From positions 1-5,839 of the forward strand of contig CAMHNT010000140.1 in assembly GCA_946186535.1 (NCBI GenBank): DNA of 5,839 nt, in the 5' to 3' direction. The translations under genes and the position numbers were made by a program. Origin of the DNA: an uncultured Clostridia bacterium. Lineage in GTDB: Bacteria; Bacillota; Clostridia; Oscillospirales; Acutalibacteraceae. Shown here piece by piece: positions 1 through 5,201 of this stretch; position 1 is the first letter of the stretch, and the number at the start of each line of letters is the position of its first letter. The notes under the pieces were generated by a model. It saw only the letters and a list, made by a program, of their open reading frames with translations. It was not told the DNA's origin and did not search any database.

Positions 1-2
1 GC

Positions 3-1301
3 TCGAAGCCTATTCTCTACGGCATTCCGTTTGTCGATTACTCAAATAAAACGCTCGTCATCACCGAGGGGCAGATCGACAGCTTAAGCCTTTATGAAGC
101 CGGAGTACCGAATGCCGTTTCCGTTCCGATGGGCAAGAATAATTTTGACTGGATAAATCTCTGTTGGGATTTCTTGTGTGAGTTCAACGAGATTATCGTA
201 TTCGGAGATCACGAAAACGGAGAGATCACGCTTGCGGACGAGCTTAATCGCCGCTTGAAGAAACACATTATCAAAGTCGTCAAGACGGACGATTATAAGG
301 GCTTGAAGGACGCAAACGACATTTTTCGGACATATGGTGCGGACACTCTGAAAACAGCCGTAAGCAACGCCGCGCCTGTTCCGGTCAATCACATTGTATC
401 GCTTGCGGACATTAAGGCGGTGAGCGTCGGCGATATACCTCACTTCAAATCGGGTATCGCCGAGCTTGACGGCGTGATCGGCGGCTTGTTTGAATCGCAG
501 TACATACTTCTTACCGGAAAACGCGGCGAGGGCAAGAGCACGTTTATGTCACAGCTTGTATGCGAGGCGATAGATCAGGGTATAAACACGCTCGTTTATT
601 CGGGAGAGCTGCCTAACACGATGTTCAAGAATTGGCTCGATATACAATTAGCAGGGCGGCAGTACCTCTTGAAAAGAACGCTCGACACGGGCAAGGAGTA
701 TTACGAGGTTCCGCTCGGCATTCAGAACTGTATCAACAACTGGTACCGTGAGAGAATTTTCGTTGTCGATAATTCGGAGTTCCAAGACGGCGAGGACTTG
801 TTTGATATTCTCGAAGCGGCTATTTACAGATACGGCATTCGGTTTGTCTGCATTGACAATCTGATGACGATAGTCGAAAACGGCGGCAAGGATTACCTGA
901 TGGCGCAGACGGCGGCGGTGAACAAGGTCAAGGCGCTCACCAAGCGGACAGGCTGTACCGTCCTTATGGTAGCCCACGAGCGAAAGCAAGCGGCAAGCGA
1001 CACCAACGATCAGGTCAGCGGTACGGCGAACATCACAAACCTTGCGGACGTGGTTATAGCATATCGCCGAAACAAGACGGGTGGTGAGTACGACGCAGAG
1101 ATCGAGATCAGCAAGAACAGGACGTTCACGGGGCTTTGTTTGACCTCTGCCGATAAGTCGATCGGCGTGTACTTTGACCCTGTTTCACGCAGACTTAAGA
1201 CCGACCTCTCGCCGAAGAATTGGGAGAAGGCGTTTTCGTGGGAAAAGGACTGGGAGCGTGAGATTGCGCAGATCAACACGGACGAGGATTTGCCGTTTTG
1301 A
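3..1301 (+). CDS. Toprim primase / RecA-like replicative helicase, 5'-truncated
   Basis: The frame is open from the window edge (first full codon at 3) to a TGA at 1299-1301, so this is the C-terminal ~432 residues of a longer protein; the ATG at 129 is internal. Seen: a Toprim half, with TLVITEGQIDSLSL at about 51-92 carrying the catalytic-type Glu, and FGDHENGE at about 201-224 as the acidic metal-binding pair. A RecA-like helicase core follows: Walker A GKRGEGKST (516-542), Walker B FVCIDN (about 843-860), an H4-like stretch SGTANITNLADVV (about 1017-1055) and a KNR arginine region near 1112-1120. This order is that of T7 gp4/Twinkle-type primase-helicases, which prime and unwind DNA at a fork; the zinc finger would lie upstream of the window. 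The last residues, DEDLPF, resemble the SSB acidic tip. The likely role is replication of the mobile element or plasmid. A phage origin is possible but the mobC neighbour argues against it. Confidence 0.9.
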   Translation, partial: SKPILYGIPFVDYSNKTLVITEGQIDSLSLYEAGVPNAVSVPMGKNNFDWINLCWDFLCEFNEIIVFGDHENGEITLADELNRRLKKHIIKVVKTDDYKGLKDANDIFRTYGADTLKTAVSNAAPVPVNHIVSLADIKAVSVGDIPHFKSGIAELDGVIGGLFESQYILLTGKRGEGKSTFMSQLVCEAIDQGINTLVYSGELPNTMFKNWLDIQLAGRQYLLKRTLDTGKEYYEVPLGIQNCINNWYRERIFVVDNSEFQDGEDLFDILEAAIYRYGIRFVCIDNLMTIVENGGKDYLMAQTAAVNKVKALTKRTGCTVLMVAHERKQAASDTNDQVSGTANITNLADVVIAYRRNKTGGEYDAEIEISKNRTFTGLCLTSADKSIGVYFDPVSRRLKTDLSPKNWEKAFSWEKDWEREIAQINTDEDLPF

Positions 1302-1310
1302 CTGATGAAA

Positions 1311-1345
1311 GGCAGAGCGGTTATACATAATAATGCCGCTCTGCC
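1311..1345 (+). terminator. GC-rich hairpin after the helicase gene, possible terminator
   Basis: A perfect 10-bp inverted repeat (GGCAGAGCGG at 1311-1320, CCGCTCTGCC at 1336-1345) with a 15-nt loop begins 9 nt after the helicase stop codon. Its position suits transcript ending or 3'-end protection. It is not followed by a U-run, so a classical intrinsic terminator is not proven. Confidence 0.45.
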
Positions 1346-1349
1346 GAAA

Positions 1350-1381
1350 TTCAAAAAATGAAAAATCGGAAATTTTTTGAA
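1350..1381. repeat. AT-rich perfect inverted repeat
   Basis: TTCAAAAAAT (1350-1359) and ATTTTTTGAA (1372-1381) form a perfect 10-bp inverted repeat around a 12-nt spacer. It follows the GC-rich hairpin by 4 nt. Read on either strand one arm contributes a six-T run, so it could act with the preceding hairpin as a terminator. It could also be an AT-rich protein-binding or melting site at the edge of the putative oriT. Confidence 0.5.
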
Positions 1382-1385
1382 AATC

Positions 1386-1470
1386 GTATAGGTAGTATAG
1401 CAAGCACTGCGCTTTGTCGGACAAACCGCGATTTTCAAAGAAAATCATTCGCTTGTTAGGGACACCCTAA
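1386..1470. other. Putative origin of transfer (oriT) region
   Basis: Upstream of mobC lies a dense array of short repeats. It contains a 9-nt-period direct repeat GTATAG (1386-1391 and 1395-1400). It also contains an inverted repeat TTTGTC-G-GACAAA (1413-1425), extendable to 1409-1429 with one mismatch, then GATTTTC-AAA-GAAAATC (1430-1446), and TTAGGG-ACA-CCCTAA (1456-1470). Known: oriT sites of mobilizable elements usually sit just upstream of the relaxosome accessory gene and consist of inverted repeats next to the nick site, where the accessory RHH protein and relaxase bind. Inference: this is the oriT. I cannot place the nick; the region around 1465-1480 after the last hairpin is a reasonable candidate. 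It could alternatively be an operator cluster for mobC. Confidence 0.55.
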
Positions 1471-1516
1471 AACCCGATTTAACAATTTATTCATAATTAT
1501 ATTTAGAGGATTCTTG

Positions 1517-1891
1517 ATGAAGAAAAAGAGTAAGCACACAGGAAAAACGAGCGGTATACCTCGCTCCGATCTGACGAGAGATCACCGATTTTTCTTCCGT
1601 GTTTCAAAGGAAGAGAAAGACTTTATCGAAAAGAAAGCCGAGCTTGCGGGGAGCAAAACGATCAGCGAGTATTTGAGAAGAACAGCCATAGATTCTCATA
1701 TCATCAACTACACCGGAGACGATCTTTCGGGCATTCTCAAAGATGTACTTTTGACGTATAACAATATCAATCAGCTTAATAGGTCGGCGAGTGCCTGTTC
1801 CGAGGACATCGAGAGCATTACACGCAAGCTCGATTTGATTTGTGACGTTCTTCAGAGCATAGCGGAGTTTTTGTATGTTGTAAATCCGTAA
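1517..1891 (+). CDS. mobC: MobC-like relaxosome accessory protein (ribbon-helix-helix)
   Basis: A 124-residue protein. I chose the ATG at 1517, because AGAGGA (1505-1510) lies 6 nt upstream; the TTG at 1514 would only add one residue. Seen: a basic N-terminus rich in Lys, an RHH-like segment at about residues 23-58 (strand HRFFFRVS, then KEEKDFIEKKAELAG and ISEYLRRTAI), the stretch YNNINQLNRSA at about 81-91 that recalls the N-x-NQ motif of MobC proteins, and a helical C-terminus. Known: MobC-type proteins bind oriT and help the relaxase nick DNA in plasmids and integrative elements. The repeat array directly upstream fits this. Oddity: a relaxase gene normally follows and overlaps mobC; here a hairpin and a convergent gene follow instead. 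No convincing promoter could be placed upstream. The symbol is by family resemblance only. Confidence 0.8.
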   Translation: MKKKSKHTGKTSGIPRSDLTRDHRFFFRVSKEEKDFIEKKAELAGSKTISEYLRRTAIDSHIINYTGDDLSGILKDVLLTYNNINQLNRSASACSEDIESITRKLDLICDVLQSIAEFLYVVNP

Positions 1892-1931
1892 AAAACGCCC
1901 TGTACCGCTTTTTCATTGGTGCAGGGCTTTG
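1891..1931. terminator. Bidirectional terminator between mobC and the XRE gene
   Basis: GCCCTGTACC (1897-1906) pairs with GGTGCAGGGC (1918-1927), ten pairs including one G-T wobble, with an 11-nt loop. A run of A (1890-1895) on the left gives a U-tract for the leftward transcript, and TTT on the right gives a weaker one for the rightward transcript. The mobC stop lies directly left and the XRE stop 6 nt right, so one hairpin serves both converging genes. Confidence 0.8.
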
Positions 1932-1933
1932 CG

Positions 1934-2242
1934 TTATTTCATTTCTTTTGCTATAGAGATCAGCAGTTCAAGCTGTTTCGGAGTGAGCGTCTTGAATGTT
2001 TCGACAGCTTCATAAAGCAGGCTCGGGCTTGCCGTGTCCTGTGCGAAAAAGTCCTTCGGTTCAACGCCGAGGAAGTCGCAGATGTAGAGAAACATCTCCA
2101 TCGACGGCAGCGATTTTTTATTCTCGATATTGTTTATATAACTTTGACTCTGCCCCAAGCTCAGGCTCATATCCCTTGCGGAAATGTTCTTTTCTGTCCG
2201 AAGCTGTGCGATTCGCTCCGATATAAAAGCCGTATCGATCAT
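1934..2242 (-). CDS. XRE-family helix-turn-helix regulator
   Basis: A 102-residue protein if started at the ATG at 2242, where GGTGGTGA sits a few bases upstream; the ATG at 2260 lacks a ribosome site and would add six residues. Residues about 8-62 match the XRE (Cro/C1, HTH_3) fold: ISERIAQLRTEKNISARDMS, then the recognition helix QSQSYINNIENKKSLPSMEMF, then ICDFLGVEPKDFF. The remaining ~35 residues form a helical tail (LTPKQLELLISIAKEMK) that could dimerize. Known: such proteins bind operator DNA as dimers and often repress themselves and a divergent neighbour. The gene is divergent from the SLOG gene, and the 15-bp inverted repeat between them overlaps both likely promoter regions, so dual autoregulation is inferred. 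The effector signal cannot be told from sequence. Confidence 0.92.
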   Translation of the reverse strand: MIDTAFISERIAQLRTEKNISARDMSLSLGQSQSYINNIENKKSLPSMEMFLYICDFLGVEPKDFFAQDTASPSLLYEAVETFKTLTPKQLELLISIAKEMK

Positions 2243-2263
2243 TCGTATCACCACCCACATATA

Positions 2264-2269
2264 ATTATA
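2264..2269 (-). promoter_or_regulatory. Candidate -10 box for the XRE gene
   Basis: On the minus strand TATAAT reads from 2269 to 2264, 21 nt upstream of the chosen start. No good -35 hexamer is found at 16-18 bp; that place (about 2286-2292) is inside the left operator arm. A weak or activator/repressor-controlled promoter is therefore inferred. Confidence 0.5.
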
Positions 2270-2283
2270 ATATATGCGGTCAG

Positions 2284-2354
2284 AATTATGCCTACTTATT
2301 GTTTTAAGTTTTATTGACTTATATATTTCTTATATATTTTAAGTAGGTATAATT
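2284..2354. repeat. Long inverted repeat, probable operator between XRE and SLOG genes
   Basis: The arms at 2284-2298 (AATTATGCCTACTTA) and 2340-2354 (TAAGTAGGTATAATT) are complementary at 14 of 15 positions, and the remaining pair is G-T. The left arm covers the likely -35 zone of the XRE gene. The right arm contains TATAAT (2348-2353), a possible -10 for the SLOG gene. The arm centres are 56 bp apart, which suits two separate operators bridged by a repressor rather than one short palindrome. The binding protein is inferred to be the adjacent XRE regulator. Confidence 0.65.
2318..2339. repeat. Perfect tandem repeat of an 11-bp AT-rich unit
   Basis: CTTATATATTT occurs twice in direct succession (2318-2328, 2329-2339), between the operator arms. 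The 11-bp period is close to one helical turn, so the copies lie on the same DNA face. It may give a bent or easily melted spacer. Immediately left is TTGACT (2314-2319), which resembles a -35 box but is 28 bp from the best -10. Confidence 0.7.
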
Positions 2355-2387
2355 GTTTTAATATCTTTTTTAAGTCGATATTAAAAC
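2355..2387 (+). promoter_or_regulatory. Leader hairpin just before the SLOG ribosome site
   Basis: GTTTTAATATC (2355-2365) and GATATTAAAAC (2377-2387) form a perfect 11-bp inverted repeat with an 11-nt loop containing six T. It lies between the candidate -10 (2348-2353) and the ribosome site at 2388-2394, so it could fold in the mRNA leader or be a further operator. The AT-rich stem is too weak to be called a terminator. Confidence 0.5.
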
Positions 2388-2397
2388 GAGGTGGAGT

Positions 2398-2871
2398 ATG
2401 GATACATTTACGGTCAGCTTTTTCGGTCATCGTGAAATAGAAAACGGTTTTGAAGTCGAGCGTCGTTTGGAGGAGATCATCACCGATCTGATACGCAGTA
2501 AGGAGTACATCGAATTTCTGATCGGGCGTGACGGGGAATTCGATCTCCTTGCGTCCTCGGTCATAAAGTGGTGCATAAAGAAATACGGCAGGGATAACAC
2601 ATCGTTTGTGCTTGTCCTGCCGTATTTGCGGGCTGATTATCGGGATAACGAGGCGGCGTTTCTTGACTATTATGACGAAGTCGAGATTTGCGAAGAAGCT
2701 GCTCGGGCGCATTTCAAGGCGGCGATACAGATACGAAATCGGTGTATGGTTGATCGTTCCGATCTTGTCGTTTGCTGTGTGCAGAGGAAGAAGGGCGGAG
2801 CGTATCAGGCAGTGAGGTATGCGGAGAAGATGGGAAAGGAGGTTTGGAATGTGGGGGATAAAAGTAAATAG
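2398..2871 (+). CDS. SLOG-fold (YpsA/DUF1273-like) nucleotide-binding protein
   Basis: A 157-residue protein; the ATG at 2398 follows AGGTGG (2389-2394) closely, and the N-terminus MDTFTVSFFGHRE begins directly with the first strand as is usual for this fold. Seen: FGHR at 9-12, IGRDGEFD at 42-49, VLPY at 72-76, RNRCMVDRSDLVV at 113-125 and GGAYQAVRYAEK at 133-144. This order, with the late R-N/D-x-x-M-V-D-R-S-D motif and a Gly-rich loop, matches the SLOG superfamily related to the LOG (lysine decarboxylase-like) fold. Known: SLOG proteins bind nucleotide-derived ligands or process them, and several occur as sensors in anti-phage and mobile-element systems. The exact ligand is not visible. 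Its partner is the divergent XRE gene. It ends in TAG, which shows that TAG acts as a stop here. No clear terminator was seen after it. Confidence 0.8.
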   Translation: MDTFTVSFFGHREIENGFEVERRLEEIITDLIRSKEYIEFLIGRDGEFDLLASSVIKWCIKKYGRDNTSFVLVLPYLRADYRDNEAAFLDYYDEVEICEEAARAHFKAAIQIRNRCMVDRSDLVVCCVQRKKGGAYQAVRYAEKMGKEVWNVGDKSK

Positions 2872-3044
2872 GGTGATGCGAACAGAGAAAAACTGTATAA
2901 ATATAACAATTTTATGGATAGTATACTGCTTCTGTTAGGCAGCAGCTACCAAATTCGCTATTGACAAAAATAAAAAAATAGTGTATACTTGTAATGGATT
3001 ATGCTGTCTTTTAGACGATTAAGGAGAGAAAGGGGGGGAATGAT
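2872..3044 (+). promoter_or_regulatory. Sigma-A-type promoter and leader of the cytosine methyltransferase
   Basis: TTGACA (2961-2966) and TATACT (2984-2989) are separated by 17 bp, an almost ideal housekeeping promoter, placing the start of transcription near 2996. The leader carries AAGGAG at 3021-3026 and a run of seven G at 3032-3038. An ATGATG at 3040-3045 opens a six-codon frame (MMCRLD) that stops at 3060 and overlaps the true GTG start. The remaining part (2872-2960) holds no gene that I can support, only a weak 5-bp stem (2926-2930 with 2941-2945). Confidence 0.8.
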
Positions 3045-4097
3045 GTGCCGTTTAGATTAGGAGAATTGTTTTGCGGACCGGGCGGAATTGCTTGGGGTGC
3101 GACAAATGCTGATATTGGTGATCCTGAGTTTACAATAATTCATCAATGGGCAAACGATTACGACTACGATACCTGTGAGACTTATAGGCATAATATCTGC
3201 CCTGACGCTCCCGATACTGTATATCACGCGGATATTCGCACGTTTGATATGGATCAGCTTGCAGATATAGACGCTCTTGCATTTGGTTTCCCCTGCAATG
3301 ATTACAGCGTAGTCGGAGAACAAAAGGGTATGAACGGTGTTTATGGTCCCCTTTATTCTTACGGTGTACAGGCATTAAGAAGATTTCAGCCGCAGTGGTT
3401 TTTAGCTGAAAATGTCGGCGGCTTAAAAAATGCAAATGACGGAAAGGCTTTCACAAAGATTATTTCCGAACTGCGCGGTGCCGGATACAGAGTTGTTCCG
3501 AATTTGTATAAATTTGAAGAATACGGTATACCTCAGGCACGGCACAGGATTATAATTGTAGGAATACGAAATGATATAGATGTAGTTTATCACGTTCCTT
3601 CGCCAAATCCATATGCGGGAATAGACAATTCCTGCCGAACAGCTATTGAAGTACCTCCTATACCTCAAAATGCTTCCAATAACGAAAGGACAAATCAATC
3701 AAAGCAGGTAGTTGAGCGCTTAAGCTATATTAAGCCGGGGCAAAATGCTTTTACTGCGGATTTGCCGGAACATCTCAAACTTAACATAACTGGGGCAAGA
3801 ATAAGTCAGATATACAAACGGCTCGATCCTGATAAGCCCTCATACACAGTTACAGGAAGCGGCGGCGGCGGTACTCATATATATCATTGGGAAGAAAACC
3901 GAGCCTTAACGAACAGAGAAAGAGCAAGACTTCAAACATTCCCTGATGATTATGTGTTTATGGGAAGCAAGGAAAGCGTAAGAAAGCAGATTGGAATGGC
4001 AGTTCCCTGCCGAGGTGCAAAGATTATTTTTGAAGCTGTATTACGGAGCTTTGCCGGAATACCTTACGAGTATACAGAACCGAATATCAATGAATAA
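3045..4097 (+). CDS. DNA (cytosine-5-)-methyltransferase
   Basis: A 350-residue enzyme that transfers a methyl group from SAM to C5 of cytosine in a specific DNA site. The motifs appear in canonical order: I LGELFCGPGG (5-14), IV GFPCNDYS with catalytic Cys84 (81-88), VI AENVGG (121-126), VIII QARHRIIIVG (164-173), a short variable target-recognition region between about 180 and 265, then IX LTNRERARLQTFPDDY (288-303) and X QIGMAVPCRGA (315-325), where GMAV replaces the more usual GNAV. The length is typical of a compact m5C enzyme. The start is GTG: no in-frame ATG exists before motif I, and the G-run gives a plausible ribosome site about 8 nt away. It has its own promoter and terminator, and no restriction endonuclease or Vsr gene is adjacent in the window, so it is an orphan here. 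Protection of the element against host restriction is inferred; the target site cannot be read from sequence. Confidence 0.95.
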   Translation: MPFRLGELFCGPGGIAWGATNADIGDPEFTIIHQWANDYDYDTCETYRHNICPDAPDTVYHADIRTFDMDQLADIDALAFGFPCNDYSVVGEQKGMNGVYGPLYSYGVQALRRFQPQWFLAENVGGLKNANDGKAFTKIISELRGAGYRVVPNLYKFEEYGIPQARHRIIIVGIRNDIDVVYHVPSPNPYAGIDNSCRTAIEVPPIPQNASNNERTNQSKQVVERLSYIKPGQNAFTADLPEHLKLNITGARISQIYKRLDPDKPSYTVTGSGGGGTHIYHWEENRALTNRERARLQTFPDDYVFMGSKESVRKQIGMAVPCRGAKIIFEAVLRSFAGIPYEYTEPNINE

Positions 4098-4098
4098 T

Positions 4099-4145
4099 TA
4101 AGATCTGTGTTCCAAAGAGATGAAACACAGATCTTATAATTTTAC
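4099..4145. terminator. Strong hairpin terminator after the methyltransferase
   Basis: A perfect 13-bp inverted repeat (4099-4111 with 4124-4136, arms around AAGATCTGTGTT) with a 12-nt loop starts 1 nt after the TAA stop at 4095-4097. It is followed by TAATTTTAC, a modest T-rich tail. The next gene converges, so it may also stop leftward transcripts. Confidence 0.8.
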
Positions 4146-4219
4146 TATTCCAATAAAATATATTCCATGTTGTCTGCCCGAACACATCAAAAAAAGTAAT
4201 CAGACACGAAAGCATTGGA

Positions 4220-4247
4220 TATGGATGTATAAAGAGTTCCATCCATA
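4220..4247 (-). repeat. Short inverted repeat downstream of the DUF1848 gene
   Basis: TATGGATG (4220-4227) and CATCCATA (4240-4247) form an 8-bp stem with a 12-nt loop, 9 nt beyond the leftward stop codon. On the minus strand a T-run precedes the stem and another (opposite the A-run near 4190) lies about 25 nt past it, so the terminator signature is incomplete. The rest of 4146-4255 is AT-rich with no gene visible. Confidence 0.35.
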
Positions 4248-4255
4248 AAAAACTA

Positions 4256-5191
4256 TTAAATCAAACGCATTTGAAAATCAACATTTGATCGTACCTTCCT
4301 GATGCTAACTTTTTCATTATCACCTATTTCACCATAAATTAGTGGTGAATTTGGATTGTGTAAAGAATGATTTCGAGAAGCCAAACTTGAATTATAATTT
4401 GCATAACAGTATGCACATCCATTTTTACATGTGTTATACATTCCTATATCAATACTTTCTATACAGCCGCAAACACCCCGTTGATTTTTGTCTTTGCCTA
4501 TATTCAACATATAATTGCCTAAACGTTCCAGTCTTTGTTTATCGATACAACAGGCGTGGCTAATACCCAGTGATGAGAGATCATACTCTTCGGCACAGGT
4601 ATCAATATATATCCCTTGTTCTTTCGCTGCTGAAATGAAAAAGCTCATCAGTTCAAGCACTTCGTCATTTGTAAGTGTACGAATATTAAGAGGTTTTGTA
4701 TTTCGAGCAGTATTTCTGTATAGATCAACAAAGCTTACTGTACATTTCTCGGTGTATTTACTCAGCTTAGTGCAAAGTGCTTGAAAGAATTTTTTGTGAT
4801 AATCTATAGTATAGTGTTCGTTAATAAATATCGGATCATATCTCCATACAACTCTGTCTTTGCCGATGATAGAAGAAAGCTTTTGAAAAGCGGGGATAAT
4901 GAAATCGCTTTTCGAGGGAACATTTGGCTCAACATCTTTTCCATAGGCATTTAACGTGAATTGAAAATAATATGTATACTTTTCCAGTTCGGAAACCCGA
5001 TCTATCATAGGAATGGGGTTTTTAGTCCAAAAAACAATGCCGTCAACAACATCGGGCGAAAGGTCAATTTTGCTGATCTGGTGAATATTCATCGGATTAC
5101 GCACACAGACATAGCCTTCTTTTATTCTGTTGTAAAACCACTCCGAATAATAAGATGGTATATCAGTCCTTCTGCTTGCGCTTATTATCAT
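4256..5191 (-). CDS. DUF1848 protein with C-terminal radical-SAM-like cysteine cluster
   Basis: A 311-residue protein, full length for the DUF1848 family, whose biochemical role is not established. The ATG at 5191 is set by AGAGGTGA 4 nt upstream. Seen: the conserved start IISASRRTDIPSYYSEWF, then VRNPMN (30-35), GIVFWTKNP (51-59), YFQFTLNAYG (75-84), EPNVPS (88-93), VVWRYDPIF (114-122), SFVDLYRNT (153-161), DTCAEEYDL (197-205) and HACCID (212-217). At the end comes a cluster C241-x-C243, then C255-x3-C259-x2-C262 in CKNGCAYCYANY. The CX3CX2C spacing is that of radical SAM [4Fe-4S] sites, and the YCYA context recalls SplB-like enzymes, but there the motif is N-terminal. I infer a metal-cluster, perhaps SAM-using, enzyme. 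The stop of the upstream methyltransferase-like gene overlaps its ribosome site (10 nt gap), so the two form an operon. Confidence 0.88.
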   Translation of the reverse strand: MIISASRRTDIPSYYSEWFYNRIKEGYVCVRNPMNIHQISKIDLSPDVVDGIVFWTKNPIPMIDRVSELEKYTYYFQFTLNAYGKDVEPNVPSKSDFIIPAFQKLSSIIGKDRVVWRYDPIFINEHYTIDYHKKFFQALCTKLSKYTEKCTVSFVDLYRNTARNTKPLNIRTLTNDEVLELMSFFISAAKEQGIYIDTCAEEYDLSSLGISHACCIDKQRLERLGNYMLNIGKDKNQRGVCGCIESIDIGMYNTCKNGCAYCYANYNSSLASRNHSLHNPNSPLIYGEIGDNEKVSIRKVRSNVDFQMRLI

Positions 5192-5201
5192 CGAATCACC
5201 T

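Noticed and set aside
129..131. ATG at 129 as the start of the helicase gene
   Set aside because: The same frame is open to the window edge and encodes the first Toprim motif upstream of this ATG, so it is an internal Met.
1453..1500. Promoter for mobC (TTGTTA with CATAAT)
   Set aside because: The spacing between TTGTTA (1453-1458) and CATAAT (1492-1497) is 33 bp, and the start of transcription would fall nearly on the ribosome site.
1514..1516. TTG as start of mobC
   Set aside because: It directly precedes an ATG with better spacing to AGAGGA; the ATG at 1517 is preferred.
2258..2260. Upstream ATG as start of the XRE gene
   Set aside because: No ribosome site precedes it, while GGTGGTGA precedes the ATG at 2242, which also gives a typical XRE N-terminus.
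2314..2353. TTGACT (2314-2319) with TATAAT (2348-2353) as one promoter for the SLOG gene
   Set aside because: The spacing is 28 bp, too long for a sigma-A promoter; the -10 alone is retained as a candidate.
3040..3060. MMCRLD frame as a real peptide gene
   Set aside because: Six codons with no independent evidence; kept only as a possible translation-control element.
4342..4784. Plus-strand open frames inside the DUF1848 gene, and similar frames opposite the helicase and cytosine methyltransferase
   Set aside because: They lack ribosome sites and recognisable motifs and lie opposite genes with clear family motifs; they are antisense shadows.
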